64,000 bases of DNA. It comes from Solirubrobacterales bacterium (GTDB lineage: Bacteria; Actinomycetota; Thermoleophilia; Solirubrobacterales; 70-9). The translations under genes were made by a program, and so were the position numbers. The DNA lies in NCBI GenBank assembly GCA_009691195.1, contig SHVA01000002.1, positions 1 to 64,000 on the forward strand, given 5' to 3'. Shown here in pieces: positions 7,271 through 15,355 of this stretch; the stretch's first letter is position 1, and every line of letters begins with the position of its first letter. The notes under the pieces are model-generated. The model was not told the origin of the DNA. It made no database searches and saw only the letters and a list, made by a program, of their open reading frames with translations.

Positions 7271-8287
7271 TTGCCGCACCCACAGAAGAGTTCCCGCAGG
7301 AGCCGGATCGGCCGCAGCGCCGCGCGCCGGCGTCGTGCCCTGGGCCTGACGCTCGGGCTCAGCGTGGTCGTGCTCGTCGGCGGCTCCCTCGCAGGCGCGT
7401 CGGGCCCCTCGCTGCAGGACCGGATCGACGGCGCCCAGTCCGACGCCGACCAGCTCTCCGCAAAGGTCGACGCCAAGTCGAACCAGATCTCCGACGCCGA
7501 GAGTCGCGCCCGCGCCGCCGGTGCCCGCGCGATGGAGCTGGGCGCCGAGCTCCAGCAGGCCCAGGCTCGCTCAGAGCAGCTCGCCGGCCAGCTCGAAGAG
7601 GCCGAGAAGCAGCTCGCCGGGGTTCGCGCGCGCTACCGGCGCGCGGTCGGCGTCCTCTCCCAGAGGCTCGTTGACATCTACAAGGGCTCCGAGCCCGACG
7701 CCCTCTCCGTGATCCTTGGCGCCAACGGCTTCGACGACCTGGAGACGCGGACGGAGTACCTCGACGCGCTTCATGACGCGGACACCCACGTTGCCGACCG
7801 CGTCGAGGCCCTCCGCGACGAGGTCCACGGCCGCTACGCGGACATCGCCAAGATCAAGAGCGAGATCGACGCCGAGGCGGCGCGCCTGCGCGACTCACGC
7901 GCCCAGTTCACGGCCGCCCAGGACGCGGCTGAGCAGGAGGCGGGGACGTTGGCCGACGCCCGCGCCGGGGTCCAGTCCGACCTCGACGAGGCCCAGGGCC
8001 AGGTCGCCGATCTCGAGCAGCAGCAGTCAAGCTCCGGCAGCGGCGGCTCCAACTTCGCGGGCGGGCCCTATTCGATCCCGACCTACATCGTCATGTGCGA
8101 GTCCGGCGGCGACTACGGCATCGTCAACCCCTCCAGCGGTGCCGGTGGCGCGTACCAGATCATTCCCTCCACCTGGGCCGCCTACGGCGGCCACGGCGCT
8201 CCCCAGGACGCCCCCAAGGCCGAGCAGGACCGGATCGCGGCGCTGATCTGGGCCGACGCCGGCCCGGGCGCCTGGTCCTGCGCGTGA
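7271..8287 (+). CDS. Secreted coiled-coil protein with Rpf-like transglycosylase domain
   Basis: A 338-residue peptidoglycan-cleaving protein. It has an Arg-rich N-terminus, one signal or anchor helix (about residues 25-46) and a long coiled coil (about 50-255) like the N-terminal part of NlpC/P60 and RipA-type hydrolases. A Ser/Gly linker leads to a lysozyme-like domain with the Rpf signature: CESGGDYGIVNPSSGAGGAY, then IPSTWAAYGG, and a final ALIWADAGPGAWSC. The catalytic Glu is in CESGG. TTG 7271 was chosen because GGAGAGG lies directly upstream and the signal peptide needs this N-terminus. It is controlled by the c-di-AMP riboswitch at 7130-7265, so wall turnover is tied to c-di-AMP level. 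Confidence 0.9.
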   Translation: MPHPQKSSRRSRIGRSAARRRRALGLTLGLSVVVLVGGSLAGASGPSLQDRIDGAQSDADQLSAKVDAKSNQISDAESRARAAGARAMELGAELQQAQARSEQLAGQLEEAEKQLAGVRARYRRAVGVLSQRLVDIYKGSEPDALSVILGANGFDDLETRTEYLDALHDADTHVADRVEALRDEVHGRYADIAKIKSEIDAEAARLRDSRAQFTAAQDAAEQEAGTLADARAGVQSDLDEAQGQVADLEQQQSSSGSGGSNFAGGPYSIPTYIVMCESGGDYGIVNPSSGAGGAYQIIPSTWAAYGGHGAPQDAPKAEQDRIAALIWADAGPGAWSCA

Positions 8288-8424
8288 TGGCGGAGGCGGA
8301 CATCACCGAGGGCGTGGACCCGGTCACCCAGGGCATGGTGATCGCGATCCTCCGCGACGAGCAGGGCCACCGCCGCCTGTTCGAGGGCCTCCTGTGCGAG
8401 TACGAGGCGGAGGGCCTGGCCTAG
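8287..8424 (+). CDS. 45-residue ferritin-like fragment
   Basis: ATG 8287 overlaps the stop region of the Rpf-like gene (TGATG), giving a 45-codon ORF. Its sequence (DPVTQGMVIAILRDEQGHRR, then LFEGLLCEYEAEGL) resembles the last helix of ferritin-like or Dps/bacterioferritin domains, where the DExxH motif contributes metal ligands. The other three helices are missing. It is most likely a decayed remnant expressed by coupling, if at all, or a peptide with a new role. It converges with sixA, overlapping it by 4 bases. Confidence 0.4.
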   Translation: MAEADITEGVDPVTQGMVIAILRDEQGHRRLFEGLLCEYEAEGLA

Positions 8425-8858
8425 GCCCTGCCGATCGCGCTGAGGTCCTTGGGCCCCAGCAGCGCGTACAGCAGCTGGTCGTCGAAGGCGGCGACGCCGC
8501 CCTTCTTCATCTTCACCCTCGAGCCGGTGGCGATCGCGATCGCGCGTGAGAAGTCGGGCTCGTGGCCGACGAGCAGGACCTCGCCGCGGCCGGCCGCCAG
8601 CTCGAAGGGGTCGAAGTCACCGCCGCGCAGCCGCTCGTCCAGCTCGAGCGGGACCGCGAGCTTCACGCAGGCCAGCTCGGCGGTCCTGCGGGCGCGGAGC
8701 TTGGGGCTGGAGAGGCAGAGATCCAGCCTGACGCCGAGGGCCTCGAGTGCTCGGCCCGCGGCCTCGGCCTGGCGCTCGCCCTTGGAGGTGAGCGCGCGGT
8801 CAGCATCGGCCTTGGGGGCGCCGTCCTCGGCATCTCCGTGTCGAAGCACCCAGATCAC
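8421..8858 (-). CDS. sixA: SixA-type phosphohistidine phosphatase
   Basis: A 145-residue histidine-phosphatase-superfamily protein. The N-terminal catalytic motif is VLRHGDAED (catalytic His at residue 7). The phosphate-binding SSPKLRARRTA follows at about residue 50, and the second conserved His is in LLVGHEPDFS (about residue 97). SixA enzymes remove phosphate from phosphohistidine on signalling or PTS proteins, but many short relatives have untested substrates. The gene is divergent from dnaE across an 80-base gap and converges with the ferritin-like fragment. Confidence 0.85.
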   Translation of the reverse strand: MIWVLRHGDAEDGAPKADADRALTSKGERQAEAAGRALEALGVRLDLCLSSPKLRARRTAELACVKLAVPLELDERLRGGDFDPFELAAGRGEVLLVGHEPDFSRAIAIATGSRVKMKKGGVAAFDDQLLYALLGPKDLSAIGRA

Positions 8859-8938
8859 CCCCTGATCATTCCCGAATCTCCGACTTTCGAGTCATGTGGC
8901 CTTTCCGTTTCATCTGGCCCGATTGACATGATCGACGG

Positions 8939-11900
8939 GTGAGCACGCCAGGGGCCGTCCACCTGCACGTCCACAGCGAGTACTCGCTGCTGGATGGCGC
9001 CTGCAAGATCGACAAGCTGGCGGCCCGCGCGGCGGAGCTGGAGATGCCGGCGCTGGGGCTCACCGACCACGGGGTCATGAACGGCGCGGTCGAGCACTAC
9101 AAGGCCTGCAAGGCCGCCGGGGTGAAGCCGATCATCGGCTGCGAGGCCTACCTCGTGGATGACCGCAAGCTGACCCCGACGGCGACCCGCTACGAGCGCA
9201 ACCACATCACCCTGATCGCGTCTAGCGACGAGGGCTTCCGCAACTTGGTCAAGCTCAGCTCCGCAGGCTTCCTCGAGGGCTTCTCCCGCGGCAAGCCCAA
9301 CGTGGACATGGAGCTGCTCGATCGCCACTCCGAGGGCGTGATCGCGCTCACCGGCTGCCTTCAGTCGCGCTTCTGCCGCCGGCTGGTCGAGGACCGCCCC
9401 GACGATGCCCGCGCCCACATCGATGACCTGATCGGTGCCTTCGGCCCCGAGCAGGTCTACTTCGAGGTCCAGCGCAACGGCATCCCCGAGCAGGACAAGG
9501 CCAACGAGGGGATCGTCAGGACCGCGAAGGAGCTCGGTCGCCCGCTGGTCGCCACCGCCGACGTCCACTACCTGCGGCGCGAGGACTTCGACAACCACGC
9601 CGCCCTGCTCTGCGTGCAGACGAAGTCGACGCTCGAGGCTCCCAAGATGTCGTTCGACACCAACGAGTTCTTCCTCAAGAGCCCGGAGGAGATGGCGGAG
9701 TCGTTCTCCGACATGCCCGAGGCCGTCGCCAGCACCCTCGAGATCGCCGAGCGCAGCTCGCTCGAGATGGAGCTCGGCAACCTGCTGCTTCCCCAGTACC
9801 CGACCGAGACCGGCGAGGAGCCGGCCGTGATGCTGCGCCGGATCGCCATCGAGGGCCTGGCGCGCCGCTACGGCGACCCGGTACCCGCCGCGGCGACCGA
9901 GCGACTCGAGTTCGAGCTCGGCGTGATCGGCGAGATGGGCTTCGACTCCTACTTCCTGATCGTTTGGGACTTCGTCAAGTACGCGAAGGAGAACGGCGTG
10001 GCCGTTGGTCCTGGCCGTGGCTCGGCCGCCGGCTCGATCGTCTCTTTCGCCCTCGAGATCACCGACATCGACCCGATCGTCAATGACCTCCTATTCGAGC
10101 GTTTCCTGAACCCCGGGCGCAAGTCGATGCCCGACATCGACATCGACTTCTCGGTCCGCGGGCGCGAGAGGGTGATCCGCTACGTCGCCGAGAAGTACGG
10201 CCGCGAGTGCGTCGCCCAGATCATCACCTTCGGCAAGATGGCCCCGCGCGCAGCAACCCGCGACGCCGCCAGGGTGCTCGGCTTCGACTACGGGACCGGC
10301 GATCGCCTTGCCAAGCAGATCCCCGAGCCGATCATGGGCAGGACGCCCACCTTCGACGAGTGCCTCAAGCCCGGGGCGGAGCTGAAGCAGACCTACGACT
10401 CGGACCCAGACGCGAAGAGGATCCTCGACGTGGCCCAGGGCCTGGAGGGGATCGTTCGCAACAACTCGATCCACGCCGCCGCCGTGGTCATCGCCGACCG
10501 CCCGCTGCAGGAGTTCGTACCGCTTCAGCTCGCCGAGGACCGCGGGGCGGGCAACGGGAACGGCAACGTAGGCGGAAAGCCCGAGCGCGCCTACAAGACT
10601 GTGACCCAGTACTCGATGGGGCCGATCGAGGAGATCGGGCTGCTGAAGATGGACTTCCTCGGCCTCCGTAACCTCGACGTGATCGAGGACGCAGTGGAGA
10701 TCGTCGAGCGCTCCCTCGGCGGGACCATCGACATCAAGGACATCCCGCTCGATGACCTCTCGACCTACGAGATGCTCACCCGCGGGGACTCGGTCGGCGT
10801 ATTCCAGTTCGAGTCCGATGGGATGCGCGACGCACTGAGGCAGGTGAAGCCGACCGAGTTCCAGGACCTGGTCGCGCTCGTCTCGCTCTACCGCCCCGGC
10901 GCGATGGCCTACATCCCCCAGTACGCACGAGGCAAGCGCGACCCCTCGACCGTCAAGTACCCCGACGACCGGATGCGCTCGATCACCGAGTCCACCTACG
11001 GCTGCGTGATCTACCAGGAACAGCTGATGGAGATCGCCAAGCAGATGGCCGGCTTCAGCCCGGCCCGCGCCGACGACCTGCGCCAGGCGATCGGCAAGAA
11101 GAAGCGCGACCTGATGGCGACGATCAAGGAGGAGTTCCTCGAGGGCCTCGGCGCCTCGGGCACCGATCGCAAGCTGGCGAGGGACCTCTGGTCGCTGATG
11201 GAGGCCGCCGCCGACTACTCCTTCAACCGCAGCCACGCCGCCTGTTATGCGCTGATCGCCTATCGAACGGCCTGGCTGCGGGCCAACTACCCGGCGGAGT
11301 ACATGGCCGCGCTGATCTCAACGGTGATGTCGACCAAGGACAAGGTGCCCTTCTTCGTCAACCGCTGCGACGAGATGGGAATCGAGGTGAAGCCGCCCGA
11401 CGTCAACTCCTCCGACCACGGCTTCGTCGTCTCGGGCAAGAGCATCCGCTTCGGGCTCGACGCGGTCAAGAACGTCGGCTACCAAGCCGTGCAGGGGATT
11501 CTCGACGCCCGCGGGTCCGGTGGTGACTTCAGCTCGCTCTGGGACTTCTGCGAGCGGGTGGACGCGCGCGCGGTCAACAAGCGGGCGGTCGAGTGCCTGA
11601 TCAAATGCGGGGCGCTGGACTCGACCGGCGCGAGCCGTAAGGGGATGCTGGAGGCGCTGCCTATGGCCAGCTCCCATGGCCACAAGGCCCAGGAGGACTC
11701 GCGGCTCGGGCAGGGCTCGATCTTCGACCTCGGCGGCGGCTCGACCGATGCGGCGGCGTCGCCCGCGACGCGCTCGCAGCATCCACCGATCAGCCTCAGC
11801 GAGTACGACAAGCGCGAGCTGCTGCGCCTCGAGAAGGAGACCCTCGGCACCTACCTTTCGTCACACCCGCTGGCGGAGGTCCGCGACGCGCTGCAAAAGC

Positions 11901-12460
11901 GGGTCGACTGCTCGATCTCCCAGGTCGGCTCGAGGGAGGACGGTTCCTTCGTCACCGTCGGCGGCATCATTACCGAGGCCAAGCGGATCAAGACCAAGCG
12001 CGGGGACCCGATGATGTTCGCGACGGTCGACGACATCGGGGGCCAGGTGGAGGCGCTGGTGCTCGGCAAGGCCTACACCGAGGCCGCCGAGTGGATCGGG
12101 GTCGACAGCATCATCGTCGTCCGGGGCAGGCTCGACCACCAGGAACGTGGCCAGACCAAGCTCGTGGCCCAGACCGTCGAGCGCTTCGAGCCCAGCGAGG
12201 ATGAGGTCTCGGCGGCGCGGGAGCGCAACGAGGAGCCGATCGTGCTGAGGATCCACGCCGGCTCCTTCGGCTCGGGCCTGATCGACGAGCTCAAGTCGGT
12301 GTTCGAGAGCTTCCCGGGCCAGGAGGAGGTCCTGCTCGAGATGGACACGCGGGAGGGCACGAGGCGCCTCGCCTTCGGCGAGGGCTACCGCGTTCGCCGC
12401 TCGGCGGCCCTGCGCGCCGAGCTGGACGCGCTGCTCGGCCCCGGCGCCCTGGCCGCCTGA
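8939..12460 (+). CDS. dnaE: DNA polymerase III alpha subunit
   Basis: The replicative polymerase, 1173 residues (usual DnaE length). The PHP domain comes first (HLHVHSEYSLLDG at residues 8-20, then LTDHGVMNGAVEHY and GCEAYL) and keeps the metal-binding His/Asp residues, so a proofreading activity like that of mycobacterial DnaE1 is plausible. The polymerase core has GPGRGSAAGS and the catalytic Asp pair in PDIDIDFS (about residues 398-405), then thumb and fingers. The tandem HhH region and an OB fold (VTVGGIITEAKRIKTKRGD) follow near residue 1000. GTG 8939 starts right after the divergent sixA promoter region. No dedicated epsilon subunit is nearby. Confidence 0.97.
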   Translation: MSTPGAVHLHVHSEYSLLDGACKIDKLAARAAELEMPALGLTDHGVMNGAVEHYKACKAAGVKPIIGCEAYLVDDRKLTPTATRYERNHITLIASSDEGFRNLVKLSSAGFLEGFSRGKPNVDMELLDRHSEGVIALTGCLQSRFCRRLVEDRPDDARAHIDDLIGAFGPEQVYFEVQRNGIPEQDKANEGIVRTAKELGRPLVATADVHYLRREDFDNHAALLCVQTKSTLEAPKMSFDTNEFFLKSPEEMAESFSDMPEAVASTLEIAERSSLEMELGNLLLPQYPTETGEEPAVMLRRIAIEGLARRYGDPVPAAATERLEFELGVIGEMGFDSYFLIVWDFVKYAKENGVAVGPGRGSAAGSIVSFALEITDIDPIVNDLLFERFLNPGRKSMPDIDIDFSVRGRERVIRYVAEKYGRECVAQIITFGKMAPRAATRDAARVLGFDYGTGDRLAKQIPEPIMGRTPTFDECLKPGAELKQTYDSDPDAKRILDVAQGLEGIVRNNSIHAAAVVIADRPLQEFVPLQLAEDRGAGNGNGNVGGKPERAYKTVTQYSMGPIEEIGLLKMDFLGLRNLDVIEDAVEIVERSLGGTIDIKDIPLDDLSTYEMLTRGDSVGVFQFESDGMRDALRQVKPTEFQDLVALVSLYRPGAMAYIPQYARGKRDPSTVKYPDDRMRSITESTYGCVIYQEQLMEIAKQMAGFSPARADDLRQAIGKKKRDLMATIKEEFLEGLGASGTDRKLARDLWSLMEAAADYSFNRSHAACYALIAYRTAWLRANYPAEYMAALISTVMSTKDKVPFFVNRCDEMGIEVKPPDVNSSDHGFVVSGKSIRFGLDAVKNVGYQAVQGILDARGSGGDFSSLWDFCERVDARAVNKRAVECLIKCGALDSTGASRKGMLEALPMASSHGHKAQEDSRLGQGSIFDLGGGSTDAAASPATRSQHPPISLSEYDKRELLRLEKETLGTYLSSHPLAEVRDALQKRVDCSISQVGSREDGSFVTVGGIITEAKRIKTKRGDPMMFATVDDIGGQVEALVLGKAYTEAAEWIGVDSIIVVRGRLDHQERGQTKLVAQTVERFEPSEDEVSAARERNEEPIVLRIHAGSFGSGLIDELKSVFESFPGQEEVLLEMDTREGTRRLAFGEGYRVRRSAALRAELDALLGPGALAA

Positions 12461-12570
12461 GACTCCCTTTCGGCCGGGTCGGCGCCTACTACACAACGGG
12501 GCGGATGTGGCTGCGATTCAGGCACGGTTTGGGGTGGCCGTGCGTCCGCCGTCGTCATAGACTCCCGGCT

Positions 12571-12969
12571 GTGTCAACGGGCCAGAGACAGAAGAGCGTC
12601 GCCGGCGAATGCCGGGAGTGCCGCACGTTCTGCGACAAGCTGATCGACCCCGCCGGGTGCCTCGCGATCGGCTGCCGCTACCTCTACACCTACGAGGACG
12701 TGACCACCGGGCAGGCGTTCATGGGCTGCGTCAACAAGGTCTTCAAGGGGGAGCTGGACCTCGACTCCTTCCTGCTCGCCGAGCGCGGGGGCGGCTTCGG
12801 CGGCATCAAGATGACAGGGAACCCGCTGCCGCAGTGCCAGTTCTCGGTCGAGCGCGCCTACGAGGGCGACGGGCCGGCCTTCGAGTGCGTCAACCGCAGC
12901 TTCTTCGACTGCGATCACGACGGGGTCGAGGGGATACGCGCCTTCGACCTGAGAAACGCGCTTTCGTAA
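12571..12969 (+). CDS. Cysteine-rich hypothetical protein
   Basis: A 132-residue soluble protein with nine cysteines, several in short pairs (ECRECRTFC, GCLAIGC) and others in MGC, PQC, FEC and FDC contexts. This pattern suggests a metal-binding or Fe-S protein, or a disulphide-rich fold. I do not recognise the family. The frame is open from 12505, but GTG 12571 is the better start because the upstream part is Arg/Trp-rich and unlike the rest. It follows dnaE by 110 bases and may be independently expressed. A tandem repeat begins right after its stop. Confidence 0.65.
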   Translation: MSTGQRQKSVAGECRECRTFCDKLIDPAGCLAIGCRYLYTYEDVTTGQAFMGCVNKVFKGELDLDSFLLAERGGGFGGIKMTGNPLPQCQFSVERAYEGDGPAFECVNRSFFDCDHDGVEGIRAFDLRNALS

Positions 12970-12970
12970 C

Positions 12971-13075
12971 ACGGCATCTCCTCCGCTACGCGTCCGGGGG
13001 GCGCCTTGACGGCATCTCCTCCGCTACGCGTCCGGGGGGCGCCTTGACGGCATCTCCTCCGCTACGCGTCCGGGG
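12971..13075. repeat. 38-bp tandem direct repeat, 2.8 copies, overlapping the nfo 3' end
   Basis: The unit starts ACGGCATCTCCTCCGCTACG and is 38 bases long. Copies begin at 12971, 13009 and 13047; the third stops after 29 bases, at 13075. The first two copies are identical by eye. The third contains the nfo stop codon (CTA at 13062-13064 on this strand) and its last codons. The extra units therefore look like duplications of the gene's own 3' end, lengthening the downstream untranslated region. There are no spacers, so it is not a CRISPR array. Confidence 0.9.
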
Positions 13076-13931
13076 ATGCCTCGGACCCCTCGCGGTAGAG
13101 CTTCCGCGTGAGCTGAACCTCCTTGCGGTCCGCCCCCTTTCCTTCCGGGCCGGGCGTCTCCAGGACCGCGGGAAGGCCGCGTAGGCGGGGCTCACCGAGG
13201 AAGGCGCGAAAGCCCTTGCGGCCGATCTTGCCCTTGCCGATGCTGGCGTGGCGGTCGCGGTTGGACCCGAGGTCGAACATCGAGTCGTTCAGGTGCAGGT
13301 AGCGCAGGAGCTCGAGGCCGACCCTGCCGTCGAACTCGTCGATCACCTCGGCGACGCCCTCGGGGGTGCGGATCTCATAGCCCGAGGCGAGCATGTGACA
13401 GCTGTCGAGGCAGGCGCCGACCCGCTTGCCGCGCCCGCCGACGGCCCGCACCAGCTCTCCGAGCTCATCGAAGCCCCTGCCGATCAGCTGGGGTGAGCCG
13501 GCGGTCTGCTCGAGCAGCAGGGGACAGCGGTCGGTCTCGGCCAGGGCCTCCTTCATGAACTCGATCGCGCGCTTCTTTGCGCGCTCTCGCGTGTCCTTCT
13601 TGATCGCGCCCGGGTGGAGGACCACGCCGTCGGCCCCGATCTCATCGCCGACGCGCAATGCATGGGTCAGGGAGAGCATCGATTTCTCGCGCAGCTCGCG
13701 GTCCTCGCCGCCGGGGTTGATCAGGTAGATCGCGTGGATCACGACCGACTGGACCTTCGAGGCGGCCTTCGCCTCGCGGAACTCCGCGAAGTCCTCCGGG
13801 CCGTATCGGGTCGGCCGCCACATGCGCGGGCTCTGGTTGAAGAGCTGGATCGCCTCGCAGCCCATCTCCGTGCCCCGCTCGAGGGCACGGGCGAGGCCAC
13901 CGCCTGTGGAAACATGGGCACCGATCAGCAC
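13062..13931 (-). CDS. nfo: Endonuclease IV (AP endonuclease)
   Basis: A 289-residue Zn-dependent AP endonuclease of base-excision repair that cuts 5' to abasic sites. Metal ligands and signatures are visible: IGAHVSTGGG (residues 3-12), VIHAIYLIN, LLLEQTAGS, ACLDSCHMLASGY, and DRHASIGKGKIG with LETPGPEGK near the end. Length is normal. The GTG start (complement of 13929-13931) sits one base away from the gltX GTG start on the other strand, so the two 5' ends abut with no intergenic promoter space. Its last codons lie in the 38-bp tandem repeat. Confidence 0.94.
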   Translation of the reverse strand: MLIGAHVSTGGGLARALERGTEMGCEAIQLFNQSPRMWRPTRYGPEDFAEFREAKAASKVQSVVIHAIYLINPGGEDRELREKSMLSLTHALRVGDEIGADGVVLHPGAIKKDTRERAKKRAIEFMKEALAETDRCPLLLEQTAGSPQLIGRGFDELGELVRAVGGRGKRVGACLDSCHMLASGYEIRTPEGVAEVIDEFDGRVGLELLRYLHLNDSMFDLGSNRDRHASIGKGKIGRKGFRAFLGEPRLRGLPAVLETPGPEGKGADRKEVQLTRKLYREGSEASPDA

Positions 13932-13932
13932 T

Positions 13933-15324
13933 GTGAGCTCCGAGAAGAAGAAATTGCGCTTTGCACCCTCGCCGACGGGCGCCCTTCACATCGGGGGTGC
14001 CCGGACGGCACTCTACAACTGGCTTCTGGCCAGGGGATCGGGTGGATCGCTGGTGCTCCGGATCGAGGACACCGACCGCGAGCGCTCGACTGGCGAGAAC
14101 GTCGAGCAGATCCTCGATGCGCTTCGGTGGCTCGAGCTCGACTGGGACGAGGGCCCGCTGAGCCAGCACGAGCGGGCCGATCGCCACGGCGAGCGCCTCC
14201 GGGAGCTGCTCGACGCCGACAAGGCCTACCACTCGCTCGCGACCGCCGAGACCGTCAAGGCCCAGAAGGCGCAGAGCAACCTCGGCTTCCGGGGCGAGCC
14301 CGTGGCACCCGGCACCGAGGGAGCGGCGGTTCGCCTCCGGGTGCCCGAGGGGACCACGATCGTCCACGACGAGATCCGCGGCGACATCAGCTTCGACAAC
14401 TCCGTCCACGACGACCCCGTGATCGCAAGGGGGGATGGCTCGGTCCTCTACAACTTCGCGGTCGCGATCGACGACCTCGACATGGGCATCACCGATGTGG
14501 TGCGGGGCGACGACCACCTCTCCAACACGCCCAAGCAGGTGATCGTGATGGAGCAGTTGGGGGAGACCCCCCCGCGCTACGCCCACCTCCCGCTGCTGCA
14601 CGGGCCCGACGGCAAGAAGCTCTCCAAGCGCCACGGGGCCGCCAGCGTGCAGGAGCTGGCCTCGGCGGGGTACTTGCCCGCGGCCGTGCGCAACTACCTG
14701 GCGCTGCTCGGCTGGGGGGCCGCCGACGATCAGACCCTGCTCTCCACCGACGAGCTGGTGCGGCAGTTCTCGATCGAGCGGGTCGGGCGCTCCTCGGCGA
14801 TCTTCGACGAGAAGAAGCTTCGCTGGATCAACGGGCGCTACATGCGGGAGCTTCCCCTGGAGGAGTACGAGCGGCGCTTCGCCGAGCAGCTCTCGCGCGC
14901 CGATCCCGCCGCCGCCGAGGCATTCGCGGCCGGTGACGCCGAGCGACGGCGGGCGGCCCTTCAGATAGCCCAGGAGAAGGCGCAGACGCTCGACGACGTA
15001 TGGCCGCTGGTCCGCTTCCTGTTCGAGGACCCCCCGAACGACGAGAAGGCGTGGCGCAAGGTGATGAAGGACGGCACGCGGCCGCTGCTCGAGGACGCCG
15101 CCGCGGCGCTGCGCGAGGCCGACCCGTTCGAGCCCGCCTCGATCGAGGCGTCGCTGGCGCCGATCCTCGCGGCGCGCGGGGTCAAGCCCGGGCAGCTCTA
15201 CCAGCCGATCCGGGTCGCGATCTCGGGGGGCGCCGTGTCGCCCGGGATCTTCGAGTCTCTTGCAGTTCTGGGGCGTGATTCGGCGGTCAGCAGGATCGAT
15301 CGCGCCGTGACCCGTTTGCGCTAA
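13933..15324 (+). CDS. gltX: Glutamyl-tRNA synthetase
   Basis: A class I aminoacyl-tRNA synthetase, 463 residues from GTG 13933. Signatures are RFAPSPTGALHIGGARTAL (HIGH motif, residues 10-28), the zinc-free connective region, and GKKLSKRHG (KMSKS motif, about residue 233). The anticodon-binding domain follows. With gatCAB in the same window it is likely non-discriminating, charging tRNA-Gln with Glu for later amidation. The GTG at 13933 may be a few codons too early; TTG 13951 would still include the complete catalytic fold and would relieve the abutment with nfo. Confidence 0.95.
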   Translation: MSSEKKKLRFAPSPTGALHIGGARTALYNWLLARGSGGSLVLRIEDTDRERSTGENVEQILDALRWLELDWDEGPLSQHERADRHGERLRELLDADKAYHSLATAETVKAQKAQSNLGFRGEPVAPGTEGAAVRLRVPEGTTIVHDEIRGDISFDNSVHDDPVIARGDGSVLYNFAVAIDDLDMGITDVVRGDDHLSNTPKQVIVMEQLGETPPRYAHLPLLHGPDGKKLSKRHGAASVQELASAGYLPAAVRNYLALLGWGAADDQTLLSTDELVRQFSIERVGRSSAIFDEKKLRWINGRYMRELPLEEYERRFAEQLSRADPAAAEAFAAGDAERRRAALQIAQEKAQTLDDVWPLVRFLFEDPPNDEKAWRKVMKDGTRPLLEDAAAALREADPFEPASIEASLAPILAARGVKPGQLYQPIRVAISGGAVSPGIFESLAVLGRDSAVSRIDRAVTRLR

Positions 15325-15355
15325 ACCCTCCCTGCTTTCGTGCCGATGGGACCTC

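Noticed and set aside
8915-8930. TTGACA-like sequence before dnaE
   Set aside because: It lies about 15 bases before the GTG start, too close to act as a -35 element for dnaE, and no -10 box fits.
12971-13075. Possible CRISPR array
   Set aside because: The repeats are directly adjacent with no spacers, and the third copy is part of nfo. This is a simple tandem repeat.
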